From Allobosea sp039673065 (GTDB lineage Bacteria; Pseudomonadota; Alphaproteobacteria; Rhizobiales; Beijerinckiaceae): a stretch of DNA of 64,000 bases. Both the position numbers and the translations under genes were made by a program. Positions 24,368-33,085 of this stretch are shown here, in pieces (within the stretch, counting starts at the first letter, position 1; each line of letters opens with the position of its first letter). The notes under the pieces are model-generated. The model ran no database searches, was not told the DNA's origin, and was given only the letters and a program-made list of their open reading frames with translations. Location: the NCBI RefSeq assembly GCF_039673065.1, contig NZ_JBDJKW010000001.1, positions 124,001-188,000 of the forward strand. Direction: 5' to 3'.

Positions 24368-25953
24368 TGGCTCTGGGACAAGGAAGGACCGCACCGCTCT
24401 CGATCGAGGGGTTTCGCCTCGGTCGCGGCGTCGTCGTGGACCGCGCCTCGCTCGACGTCGAGTGCCTCGGACCCGTGTGGCGCCTCAACGATCCCGGGAA
24501 CAGCCGTCGGGTGATCGATTGGCGCCGGTTCGCCGAGGTGCGCGACGACGTGGCCGGCGCGACTGCCGACTACATCGAATCGCTGATACGGACGCATTCG
24601 CCATCGCACGCGAGCACCGCCTATAAAACGCTGGTTCGCGCGCTCACGATCCCATCGTTCAGGGCCGCGGTCACGACGCCGGGCGCCACGATCGGGTTCC
24701 AACCGTTCGAGGAGATGCGCTCCAACCTGCGCTGGACAACGACCTACCAGCACCATTACCGCAAATGGTACCTTTGGTGCGCCAAGCGCGAGCGTCCCGG
24801 CTTCGACCCCGAGGTCGCGGATCTTCTTCGCGAGGTCACGGTGGGCAACGAGCCCAAAGGGCGGGCCGTGCTGTCCCTCGATCCCGAGGAGGGGCCGCTG
24901 ACGGACCTGGAGGTGGCGAGCCTCGCCGGCATGCTCCGGGCCGCCGACGAGCTCGGGACGCTCACTGCGGACGAATCCCTGGCGCTCTGGCTCTCGCTCG
25001 CTCTCGGAACGAACCCGCTGAACATGGTCCTGCTGCGCGAGGAGGACTATCTTCAGGTCGTCGACGACCGGACCGGCGGCATCGCGCATTCCCTCCGCGT
25101 GCCCCGCATCAAGAAGCGTCACGCGAAGTGGCGCACCGAGTTCAAGACCCGCAAGCTCAACCCGGAGATCGGCGCCCGCCTCGCCTCGTTGATCGCGCGG
25201 AACCGGGAGCGTTGGCGAGAGGCCGGATGGCCGAATGCGGACTTCGCCAAACCCATCTTCCAGCGGGAGAACCCCAATCGGGGCGTCGCCAACTCCGGCC
25301 TGCGCGAGTATGCGATGCATCTCGAAAGCTCCGAGATCCGGGCGCTGGTCGCAGGCGCGGTGGAGAAGCTTGCGGTCATCTCGCCGAGGACCGGCGCGCC
25401 ACTCCAAGTCTCGCCCCGGCGGTTGCGCTACACCTTCATCACCAGATTCATCGGCGAGGGCGGCTCGCTCATCGCGGCGGCCGAGGCTGCCGACCACACC
25501 GACACGCAGACCGTCCTCACCTACACGAATCTCCGCGGCGACATGGTCAAGCGCCTCGACGAGGCGATCGCGCTGGAGATGGCCCCGCGCGCCATGGCCT
25601 TCTTGGGAATGGTAGTGCGGACCGAGGGCGAGGCCGTCCGCGGCGAGGCCGAAGCCGCGAGTCGCGTCTATCACCACGCTCGCGATCGCGGCGCGATCGA
25701 GCCGGTCGGGACCTGCGGCAGCTTCGCCTTCTGTGGCCTTACCGCGCCCACCGCCTGTTACGAATGCGTACGCTTCCAGCCATGGCTGGACGGCCCGCAT
25801 GAGGAGGTCCTGCGATCCTACGTCCAGAGGCGCGCGGACATGCAGGAGCGCGGCGTCGACGAGGGCCAGGTCCGCACGCTCGATCGGACGATCCTGGCGG
25901 TGGCCGCGGTGGTGCTGAAGGTCGGTGAGATCCGGCGAGGAGACGCGACATGA
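24367..25953 (+). CDS. Tyrosine recombinase, second of the trio, with altered catalytic site
   Basis: A 528-residue recombinase-family protein. The late motifs are present (SPRRLRYTFITRF for the HxxR box with Arg in place of His, AADHTDTQTVLTYTN with His and Tyr). The first catalytic Arg region reads LSLALGTNPLNMVLL, with Asn-Pro where the usual GxRxSE Arg stands. It may act as a structural partner rather than an active cutter, or use another residue. A cysteine-bearing C-terminal tail (CGSFAFCGLTAPTACYEC) could bind zinc. Coupled to both neighbours by overlapping codons. Confidence 0.85.
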   Translation: MALGQGRTAPLSIEGFRLGRGVVVDRASLDVECLGPVWRLNDPGNSRRVIDWRRFAEVRDDVAGATADYIESLIRTHSPSHASTAYKTLVRALTIPSFRAAVTTPGATIGFQPFEEMRSNLRWTTTYQHHYRKWYLWCAKRERPGFDPEVADLLREVTVGNEPKGRAVLSLDPEEGPLTDLEVASLAGMLRAADELGTLTADESLALWLSLALGTNPLNMVLLREEDYLQVVDDRTGGIAHSLRVPRIKKRHAKWRTEFKTRKLNPEIGARLASLIARNRERWREAGWPNADFAKPIFQRENPNRGVANSGLREYAMHLESSEIRALVAGAVEKLAVISPRTGAPLQVSPRRLRYTFITRFIGEGGSLIAAAEAADHTDTQTVLTYTNLRGDMVKRLDEAIALEMAPRAMAFLGMVVRTEGEAVRGEAEAASRVYHHARDRGAIEPVGTCGSFAFCGLTAPTACYECVRFQPWLDGPHEEVLRSYVQRRADMQERGVDEGQVRTLDRTILAVAAVVLKVGEIRRGDAT

Positions 25954-27986
25954 CGGTCCACGTCCTCGTCACGGCGCGGCAGCGCACGGCGGCGGATAAC
26001 CTGCAGCACGCCCTCGCCGAGGCACGCGCAAGCGTCGCGTTCGGAGCCGACCTCGATTACGACGCGATGGTCTGGCCCCTGCCCCGTGACAGGGCACGCC
26101 ACCCCTCGATGAACACCCCGCGCGCGTTATACTTCAGTAGGAACCCGCCCGGCGGCAAGCGCACCCACGTCCATCACAGCAAGCGCGCCGAGTCAGACGT
26201 CCCGCTGGAGCGACCGTTCGCGGACCTGCTGAAGGCGTATGTGCGGATCGCGGAGTCTAACCGCCCTCGTAAGCTTCTGACCGATTACGTCAACATGGTC
26301 AGGGCCGGGCGATACCTCCACGACGTGTTGGCGCCGAAGGGCTACGACCCCTGCTTGTTGACCACGTCCGACTTTCAGGCCGCATTCGCCGCCTTCGACG
26401 CTGGCGGGCCGAGCGGATCGGCCCGATACAACATCGGCTCGCACCTGTCGCGCATCGCCGCCTGGGTGGTGAAGCGCGGCATCCCGGTCGCGCGCATCGA
26501 ATTCCGCAATCCCGTTTCGAACAAGGAGCTGGGGACGACCGGAGCGCGCGCCTATTCCGGCTCGGGCCCCGCGCCGGACAGCAAGCTGCCCTCCGACCGG
26601 CTCCTCGACGCGCTCGCTGACATCGCGACCCGGGTCGAGACCGACCAGGACGTCCTCCTGATGCGAACCGTGGAACTCCTGGTCTGCGCCCCCTGGCGGA
26701 TCGCGGAGGTGATGGCCCTGCCCGTCGACTGCGAGGTCACGCAACACGTGACGGAGCGGGGTCAGCCGGTCCTCGACGAGAAAGGCCAACCGACGATCGC
26801 TTACGGGCTCCGCTACCGCGGCGGGAAGGGTCACGGCTGGGACGTGAAGTGGGTCGCCTCCCCCATGGTGGACGTCGCCAGGCGCGCGATCCGCGACATC
26901 CGGCGCATTACCGAGCCCTGCCGGGAGACGGCGCGCTGGCTCGCCGCCAACCCCGGCCGTGCGTGGGTGCCTGAGCCCTGGACCGGTGCCGATCCGGACA
27001 CGATGCTCACCACGATCGACGTTTCCACGATCGTCGCCGGCAAGGCAGATCCCATCTTCGGCAGGGACTTCATCGTCAAGGGCAAGGTTCCCCATCGGCG
27101 TGACGGGTGGCGCTACGAGGTACGGCTCGGGGACGTGGAGGCGGCGCTGCTCCGGCGCATGGACGAGCTGCATGGGGACCACGCGGCCATTCCGCGCGAG
27201 CAGCACCTCCTGCTGGTGCCGGGCGGTTTCTTCGGGGCGACGCGCATCGTCAAGACCGCCATCGTGCGGCACCTACCCTATTACGACATCCAGAATTTTC
27301 TGACCGGGCGCGCGAACGTCGCCTCGGCGTTCGAACGCTTTGGATGCGTCGACGACGTCGGCGCGCCCCTGCGGATGGCGAGCCACCAGCTGCGGCACTG
27401 GCTCAACACGCTCGCCCAGCGAAAGGGCTTGTCGCAGATCGACATCGCCCGCTGGTCCGGGCGCCGGTCCGTCGCGCAGAACCAAGCCTACAACCACATG
27501 ACCGGCGTCGAGCTCGCCGAGAGGGCGCGCGAGCTGATGGACGCGGGCCGCATGAAGGGCGCGCTGGCCGACATGGCCGACACGCTGCCGCCTGCGGACC
27601 GCTCGGCCTTCCTCGCCTCCCAGATCGCCACGGCGCATACGACCGACATCGGCATGTGCGTCAACGACTGGTCGCTCGCGCCGTGCCATCATCACGGCTC
27701 CTGCGCGGATTGCTGCGATCATCTCGTCGTCAAGGGTGACACGGCGCAGCGCGAACGGGCCGAGACCCTGCTCGCCGAGACCGAGCACGTGCTGGTCAAG
27801 GCGCGCCAGGAGATGGCCGACGAGAGCTACGGAGCGTCGAATTGGGTCGCTCACCAAGAGCGCATGCTGGCCGGGGTCCGGTCCATCCTGGCGGTCCACG
27901 ACGACCCCTCGGTGCCGGACGGGACGCTCGTCCAGGCCAACCCCACGGGCGCCTCGCGGTCCCCACCTCGGATCGCGCCTGTGTAG
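25950..27986 (+). CDS. Tyrosine recombinase, third of the trio, with Cys/His-rich tail
   Basis: At 678 residues this is the largest of the three. The recombinase core shows Arg in CAPWRIAEVMALPVD, the HxxR box in MASHQLRHWLNTLAQRKG, Trp in IDIARWSGRRS and Tyr in NQAYNHM. After it comes a Cys/His cluster (MCVNDWSLAPCHHHGSCADCCDH), as in the TnpB protein of Tn554-like elements, likely a zinc-binding part. The start overlaps the stop of the second recombinase (ATGA). A 65-bp gap separates it from two small coiled-coil genes. Confidence 0.88.
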   Translation: MTVHVLVTARQRTAADNLQHALAEARASVAFGADLDYDAMVWPLPRDRARHPSMNTPRALYFSRNPPGGKRTHVHHSKRAESDVPLERPFADLLKAYVRIAESNRPRKLLTDYVNMVRAGRYLHDVLAPKGYDPCLLTTSDFQAAFAAFDAGGPSGSARYNIGSHLSRIAAWVVKRGIPVARIEFRNPVSNKELGTTGARAYSGSGPAPDSKLPSDRLLDALADIATRVETDQDVLLMRTVELLVCAPWRIAEVMALPVDCEVTQHVTERGQPVLDEKGQPTIAYGLRYRGGKGHGWDVKWVASPMVDVARRAIRDIRRITEPCRETARWLAANPGRAWVPEPWTGADPDTMLTTIDVSTIVAGKADPIFGRDFIVKGKVPHRRDGWRYEVRLGDVEAALLRRMDELHGDHAAIPREQHLLLVPGGFFGATRIVKTAIVRHLPYYDIQNFLTGRANVASAFERFGCVDDVGAPLRMASHQLRHWLNTLAQRKGLSQIDIARWSGRRSVAQNQAYNHMTGVELAERARELMDAGRMKGALADMADTLPPADRSAFLASQIATAHTTDIGMCVNDWSLAPCHHHGSCADCCDHLVVKGDTAQRERAETLLAETEHVLVKARQEMADESYGASNWVAHQERMLAGVRSILAVHDDPSVPDGTLVQANPTGASRSPPRIAPV

Positions 27987-28051
27987 AACCGCCCGAATCG
28001 GGCGCCCGCCGGGTAGCGGGCCCTTGACGCGAAGCTTACGGAGAACGTCGG

Positions 28052-28615
28052 ATGCCCATCCAGAAAACCCTCAGGCCTGCGCGGAAGAGGACGTATGTCG
28101 GCGATCCCGGTCGGAACCGCAGAAGGCTTGGCGTGAGGCGCGGAGGACCCGCGGGCGCGCGGCCCGGGCGCGTGCCTGGACGCAGGCGCCTGAAGGTCGA
28201 GGAGATCGAGCGGATCGTCATGGAGATCCGGGCCTGGAACCATTCCCGCGCTCCCCTGACATGGGAGGCCGTGCAGGACCTGGCCGAGGGACTTTTCCTC
28301 CATCGCTGGACCCGCCAGGCCCTGGAGGGCCGCGCCGAGATCAAAGGCGCGTTCCAGGACGGCAAGGCCACCGGGCCGCGGAAGGTGAAACGGACGCCGC
28401 GCGATCCGGTCCTGGTGCTGGAGAGGCGCCGGATCGAGGCTCTAGAGGAGGAGGTCAAGAACCTGAAGGCCAAGCTCGCCGCCTATGAGGAGCGCTTCGC
28501 CCGGTATGTCGTCAACGCCATGATGCGCAACGTGACGGAGGCGGAGCTGGACGAGCGCCTCCAGCCCAACGATCGCGGCCAGACGGATCCCAAGCTCAAG
28601 GGCGGCGTGCGGTGA
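28052..28615 (+). CDS. Small basic coiled-coil protein of the recombinase operon, 187 aa
   Basis: A very basic N-terminus (KTLRPARKRTYVGDPGRNRRR) is followed by a helical domain (EEIERIVMEIRAWNHSRAPLTWEAVQDLAEGLFLHRWTRQALEG). The latter part is a coiled coil (LERRRIEALEEEVKNLKAKLAAYEERFARYVVNAMM). GGAG lies upstream of the ATG. Its stop overlaps the GTG start of the next gene. Position and type fit the small accessory gene of GInt and Tn554-like recombinase operons (GinD/TnpC-like role), probably a DNA-binding helper. I cannot tell which of the two small genes is the true equivalent. Confidence 0.8.
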   Translation: MPIQKTLRPARKRTYVGDPGRNRRRLGVRRGGPAGARPGRVPGRRRLKVEEIERIVMEIRAWNHSRAPLTWEAVQDLAEGLFLHRWTRQALEGRAEIKGAFQDGKATGPRKVKRTPRDPVLVLERRRIEALEEEVKNLKAKLAAYEERFARYVVNAMMRNVTEAELDERLQPNDRGQTDPKLKGGVR

Positions 28616-29031
28616 CGGGCGGCAAGTCCGGCCAGGCCCTCGGGACGGAGAACGTCGAGCGCCTGCGCGCGTATCTCGACGACCTCGCCGGGCGCGGACT
28701 GACGCTTCCCATGCGACGCGGAGAGGTCAACATGAGCGCGATCGCCCTCGCCTGCGGCTTCAACAGGCAGGTTCTTTACGTCAACGAGCACGCGAAGGAC
28801 CTGCTGGCGAAGGCCATTGAGACCGCGGGCCTCACCAAGGGTTCTGCCCCGGATGGCGAAGAGGACGACGCGAAGCCCGAACAGCGCTCGGATCGGCGGG
28901 ACCGCCGCATTCACAAGCTGGAGCAGGAGAACGCGGCACTTAAGGCCGAGAACGATGGCCTGCGACGGCAGCTGAAGCGTCTGGAGCACGTCGAATCCGT
29001 GATGATGACGGGTAGACGGGTCGCGAGTTGA
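28612..29031 (+). CDS. Small coiled-coil protein of the recombinase operon, 139 aa
   Basis: Starts at GTG 28612, overlapping the preceding stop. The middle resembles a helix-turn-helix-like segment (MSAIALACGFNRQVLYVNEHAKDLLAKAIE), as in small transposase-associated proteins. The C-terminus is a coiled coil (RIHKLEQENAALKAENDGLRRQLKRLEHVE). It likely acts with the recombinases. The final codons overlap the next gene (TGATG). No enzyme motif is seen. Confidence 0.8.
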   Translation: MTGGKSGQALGTENVERLRAYLDDLAGRGLTLPMRRGEVNMSAIALACGFNRQVLYVNEHAKDLLAKAIETAGLTKGSAPDGEEDDAKPEQRSDRRDRRIHKLEQENAALKAENDGLRRQLKRLEHVESVMMTGRRVAS

Positions 29032-29675
29032 TGCGCAGTAGCCCATTTGTCCTTTGTATTGACGTCGGCGGGCCGAAGAACATCGGCTGGGCCGACAGCA
29101 CCCGCTCGTCCGGTTCTGGACTGGAGCTCGAAGGTGCGCTGGATCGCGCCGCGGCATTGCTCCGCTACGGTCAGGCCGTCGCGCTTGGCTTCGAGGCGCC
29201 GATATGGACGCCTCGCCGCGCGGAGCTGATGACTATCACCGGTCGCCGGGGCGGCATCGAGACGACGTACAACAGGGCTTGGTCGGCGGGCGCCGGCACC
29301 GGCGCGCTCGGCGCGGCGCTCGCGCTGATGCCTTGGACGTTCTCTCGCCTGCGGAAAGCAGGCGGTGACGTCACCGTCACGGTCGACCTCGCTCGATTTC
29401 GTGACGGCGGCGCACGCCTGTTCGTCTGGGAGGCTTTCGTATCCGGCATCGGAAAGGGCGCGTCCCATCACGACGACGCCCTTCTGGCGGTCGACGCCTT
29501 CGCGGCAAGGTGGCCCGACCTCGTCAGCGACGTGCCGCCTGAGCCGGCGCTCAACCACGCCGTCACCGCGGCGATGGCCTCGGGATTGCTCGTCGATCCG
29601 GGCGAGCTTGCCATGCCCGCGATCGTCGTCGGGGTGTCGCCGGCGACCTTGCTTGATCCCGCAAGATCGGGCTAG
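29031..29675 (+). CDS. RNase H-fold-like protein coupled to the recombinase operon
   Basis: The ATG at 29031 overlaps the stop of the preceding coiled-coil gene, so the protein is made from the recombinase transcript. The pattern of acidic residues is that of a RuvC/RNase H-like fold: Asp in VLCIDVGGPKNIGWA, Glu in VALGFEAPIWTPRR, and HHDDALLAVDAFAARW late in the chain. About 214 residues. I recognise no exact family; DUF429-type predicted nucleases are the nearest idea. A role in resolving or processing recombination intermediates, or in defence, is speculative. Confidence 0.65.
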   Translation: MRSSPFVLCIDVGGPKNIGWADSTRSSGSGLELEGALDRAAALLRYGQAVALGFEAPIWTPRRAELMTITGRRGGIETTYNRAWSAGAGTGALGAALALMPWTFSRLRKAGGDVTVTVDLARFRDGGARLFVWEAFVSGIGKGASHHDDALLAVDAFAARWPDLVSDVPPEPALNHAVTAAMASGLLVDPGELAMPAIVVGVSPATLLDPARSG

Positions 29676-29690
29676 CTCCGTCCGGTCCCG

Positions 29691-31382
29691 TCAAGCCACG
29701 CTGGTCGGCATCGGTATCCGCCACCTCGCGGCAAGCATCCGGGTGTGACGGCGATGCCTGTCGGCGTATGTTTCGTGGTCCCAGGCCTTCAGGTGGGCGA
29801 GCTCCTGCGCGCTGGCGTAGGTCGCGCGCTTCTTCGCCTTCGCCGCGCCGAGGCCGAAATAGACGTCGACCTTGTTCTGGAACTCCATATTCGACGCTCC
29901 CGAATTCTTCCGCGATGTCAGCAGGACAAGGTTGCCGAGCGTGTGGGTGATCGTCTCACGCTGATCCTCTGAGAACTGCGTCCAGGACCCGTCCTGCGGG
30001 TTCTGTGGCAGGATGTGCTCGACGGTCTTCTGGCCTTCCCACACGACGGGCTGCTCCGCCATGAGACGATCGAGGCGCTCCAGCATCGCGCGGACCACGC
30101 GTGTGGGGAATCGACCGTAGACGGGACCGTTCAGCGACGACCAAGCATCGGCGATCTCCTCGCCTGTGGGGGTCAGCGCATGTTCGATCTCCCCCGCTCC
30201 GAGCTTGAGGCCGCGCAGGATGCTCACGTAGCGGTTGAGACGCTGTGTATCGTAGCGCCGCCCCAACTGCATGATCCACGCGAGGCCCTCCAGTCGTTCG
30301 AGCAGTTGGACCAACGCGGGCGTTTGGCCGAGCTTGAGCGCTGCCGCGATGGCGACGGCCGTCCAGTCCCGGTTCGGCAGGAGCAACAATCCAGCGAGTG
30401 CCTCACTGGCGGCTGCCCGGAGATCCGCAGGGAAGTCGCTGCTGTCACCGTCGAGGATCTTCATGTACTGCCGGTGCGCGGGCGCCAGCTCCTTATCGAA
30501 GAACTCGCGTACGACGTTGGCACCGACGCCATGGAAACGTTCGTTGTAAGCCTCGCTCAACGTCCGGCGGCTTCGCATCTCCTCTCGGATGAAGCGCAGG
30601 TTCTCAAGCAAACCTTCGAACTCGTCCCGCCCCAGATCGTTCTCGAATTCCCTCCAGCGCTCGGCCTGGTGCGCCATCTCGCCGGCATCATTGAACTTGT
30701 CCAGCAAGTCAGCCTTGATCACGTCGGCGTTGGAGAGATCCAGGCCGCGATCGTTGAGGACCCGGAAGATCCTCAGGGCAGCGGCCCGGGACTCGGTCGA
30801 GACGACGACCAACACGCATTTCGTCAGCAGGAAGGCGACCAGCTTCTGCCGTTCGGCAGCAGGCAGTTCCAAAGTCAGGCTCCGCAGGGCCTGCGCGTTC
30901 TCCCACATCAGTTCCTGCGCTTCGTTCTTGGGTTCGTGCGAAGGTTCCGATTTTGCCGTGGCCCCCGGCATCTGGATCGAATCCTTGAAGAAGCCTCGAT
31001 CGCGATCGTGGGCCTTGACGCGAACGGCCTCGACTTGGCCCGCGAACGGATTGGGCTCTATGTAAACCACGGAGGTCAATGCCGCCTTCTCCCGCTCGTC
31101 GACCGCGACGTCTCGAAGGACCGCCGCCAGGATCGTGAGCGTCGTCAGGCGCTGCTGGCCATCGACGACCTGCCCGGCGATCTGCCCCTTCGGCCTGATC
31201 AGGACGATGCTACCCAAAAAATACGGCTCATCGGTCGACGCGCCCACCGCCTCGACCAAGTCTATGAGCAACTGCTTCGCTTCGTCTGGCGTCCAGGCAT
31301 AGGGCCGTTGATAGGGAGGGATCTCGTGCAGGAACCGATCGCCCAAAACCTCGGAAACCGTGTGCTGATGCGCTTCGATCAT
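29691..31382 (-). CDS. DUF262/DUF1524 (GmrSD-like) protein
   Basis: The N-terminal DUF262 domain shows IPPYQRPYAW (21-30) and DGQQRLTTL (74-82), a ParB-like nucleotide-hydrolysing fold. The C-terminal DUF1524 domain has the His-Me nuclease motif VEHILPQNP near residue 455 and the NLVLLTSRKNSGASN segment. This is the architecture of GmrSD-type, modification-dependent (type IV) nucleases and related phage-defence proteins. The 563-residue length fits. It is convergent with the recombinase operon and lies in island cargo. The modified base or trigger is not deducible. Confidence 0.9.
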   Translation of the reverse strand: MIEAHQHTVSEVLGDRFLHEIPPYQRPYAWTPDEAKQLLIDLVEAVGASTDEPYFLGSIVLIRPKGQIAGQVVDGQQRLTTLTILAAVLRDVAVDEREKAALTSVVYIEPNPFAGQVEAVRVKAHDRDRGFFKDSIQMPGATAKSEPSHEPKNEAQELMWENAQALRSLTLELPAAERQKLVAFLLTKCVLVVVSTESRAAALRIFRVLNDRGLDLSNADVIKADLLDKFNDAGEMAHQAERWREFENDLGRDEFEGLLENLRFIREEMRSRRTLSEAYNERFHGVGANVVREFFDKELAPAHRQYMKILDGDSSDFPADLRAAASEALAGLLLLPNRDWTAVAIAAALKLGQTPALVQLLERLEGLAWIMQLGRRYDTQRLNRYVSILRGLKLGAGEIEHALTPTGEEIADAWSSLNGPVYGRFPTRVVRAMLERLDRLMAEQPVVWEGQKTVEHILPQNPQDGSWTQFSEDQRETITHTLGNLVLLTSRKNSGASNMEFQNKVDVYFGLGAAKAKKRATYASAQELAHLKAWDHETYADRHRRHTRMLAARWRIPMPTSVA

Positions 31383-31441
31383 GATCGTCCCTCCGCGATC
31401 CGGAATATCGGGAGCACTCGGGATTGCAACTGGAAGTTAGT

Positions 31442-32092
31442 CTAGATTTCATCGGCCCCTCCCGGACGGCCCGACGTGATCATGCTTTCACGACCTGGAT
31501 CGCGCGGCTCCCACATCCTCCGGGCGAACTCCATCTCCTCGACGCCGGAGACCTCGGCGTAGATGACGGTGGTCCGCAGGGATGCATGCCCCATCCAGCG
31601 CTGAACCAGGTTCGGCGGGATCGAGGCCTGGAACGCGGCCACGGCGAATCCATGACGCAGACCCTTCGGCATGGCGCAGTCGCCGGCGACGCCCGCCGCG
31701 GCCATGACCGCCTTCACGTGACGCCATCCGGTCTGCCGACGCCACGGCCAGAGACGCCGGTTCGCCCGTAAGGGATCGGCTTGGGCGGCGGCGATGCCAT
31801 AAGCGGCGTCGAGTTCGGCGACGAGCGGCGGCGGCAGCACGATCTCGCGGACAACGAACTTCCTACGCTTCAGCGTGACGATCGAGACCACGCAGCGATC
31901 GAGGTCGAAGGACGCGGGCGTGACGCTGAGCCCCTCCGAGACGCGGCTGCCCGTCCAGGCCAGCAGCAGGCAGAAGGCACCGACATGTCCGGGGCGATCG
32001 GCGGCCGCGGCGATGAAGCGCTTCCGCTCAGCGGCGTTGAGGTATTTGCGCCCGCCCAGCGGGCCGTGGAGCGTCAGTCGCTGTGCCTGCAT
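31442..32092 (-). CDS. Small tyrosine recombinase/integrase, 216 aa
   Basis: A compact integrase-catalytic-domain protein: Arg in LAWTGSRVSEGLSV, Lys in TLKRRKFVVREIVLP, GLRHGFAVAAFQ for the HxxR box region, MGHASLRTTVIYAEV with the final Tyr. It has little of the arm-binding N-terminus. GGAGG precedes the ATG at 32092; a longer frame upstream has no ribosome binding site. It is a fourth recombinase inside the island, unrelated to the trio, and may be a remnant or active module of a separate cargo insertion. Confidence 0.85.
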   Translation of the reverse strand: MQAQRLTLHGPLGGRKYLNAAERKRFIAAAADRPGHVGAFCLLLAWTGSRVSEGLSVTPASFDLDRCVVSIVTLKRRKFVVREIVLPPPLVAELDAAYGIAAAQADPLRANRRLWPWRRQTGWRHVKAVMAAAGVAGDCAMPKGLRHGFAVAAFQASIPPNLVQRWMGHASLRTTVIYAEVSGVEEMEFARRMWEPRDPGRESMITSGRPGGADEI

Positions 32093-32473
32093 GACGCCGC
32101 CCTCCCGGCGGGCCCCCGAGGCGACGTTATTGCCCATAAGGTTACACAGATCGTAACGCACTGATTTCAACCTCTCCTGTAGGGCAAAAGCATTCCTCGA
32201 AGCCGAACAACTCGGCCGTCCGAAGCATCGAATCCGCCATGTTTCAGGTGACATCGGACACTATGGGCAAGAATGTCACAAATTCAGGGCCGCACATCGT
32301 ATGATGAACCCATCGTTGGCCTGGATCACCTTCGCCGAAGCAGGACTTCCTTCCCCTCGACTTCCGTCGTTCCTTTCATCGTCGTCATGACGCGGAATGG
32401 AATGGCCCCCGAGGCTGGGATGCCCATCGCGCAGGCGAGCCGATGCCGGGCGGTTCAAGCGCTGGAGAATGCG
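32093..32473. other. 381-bp intergenic between integrase and membrane protein genes
   Basis: Divergent promoter space. A frame upstream of the membrane protein start is open, but it lacks a ribosome binding site at its ends and has no protein-like composition. I see no repeat or RNA gene here. Confidence 0.5.
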
Positions 32474-33085
32474 ATGCGATCGGTGAAGCAGGTCGTTGAG
32501 GACGTGCGGCTGGAGGCCGTGCGGGGACGGGTGATGGACGCCCAGGTCTGGAGCGAGACCCACGTGAAGGGGTCGGGCTCCGCGATCATGGTCAAGGGGC
32601 TAGGAGCGGGCTCGTCCCGGACGACCTCGACGGTGGTCAACCGCCGCGAGGCCTGCATCGAGGCCGAGGACGGCCTTCAGATCGTCGAGGCCTTCGGCGC
32701 CGATGCCGTCACGCTGATGCCCGGCCAGGAGGTGACGCTCATCCGCACGTCGCGCCGGAAGGAGACCATCACGGTCGCGATCCGCAACCATTCCATCCGC
32801 AAGTCGATGATCACCGGCAAGGAGGTCTTCGAGGGCATGTCCCTGCTGCTGATTGCGTCGCCTTTCGTGACGATCGCCGTCCTGTTCACGCTCTTCGTGA
32901 TCGTGCCGCGCATCCGGAATCCCGACGAGACCTTCCTGTTCGTGCTCTTCGCGATGTTGGCGGGCAATCTGTACTGGTTCCGGGCGCTGGCCATCCGACG
33001 CCGTTTCCGGGAACGCGTCGAGCGCATGATGGAGGAATCGGAGGAGGGGCTTGCACGTCGCGGCTCCGGGAGCGTCGCGGCATGA
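32474..33085 (+). CDS. Membrane protein of unknown function, 203 aa
   Basis: GGAG at six bases before the ATG at 32474 supports this start. The first 130 residues are soluble (VKQVVEDVRLEAVRGRVMDAQVWSE...), with a beta-rich pattern around AVTLMPGQEVTLIRTSRRKETITVAIRNH. Two hydrophobic segments follow (MSLLLIASPFVTIAVLFTLFVIV and TFLFVLFAMLAGNLYWFRAL), then a basic C-terminus. Its stop overlaps the start of the secreted protein gene, so the pair is coupled. No known family. Confidence 0.7.
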   Translation: MRSVKQVVEDVRLEAVRGRVMDAQVWSETHVKGSGSAIMVKGLGAGSSRTTSTVVNRREACIEAEDGLQIVEAFGADAVTLMPGQEVTLIRTSRRKETITVAIRNHSIRKSMITGKEVFEGMSLLLIASPFVTIAVLFTLFVIVPRIRNPDETFLFVLFAMLAGNLYWFRALAIRRRFRERVERMMEESEEGLARRGSGSVAA

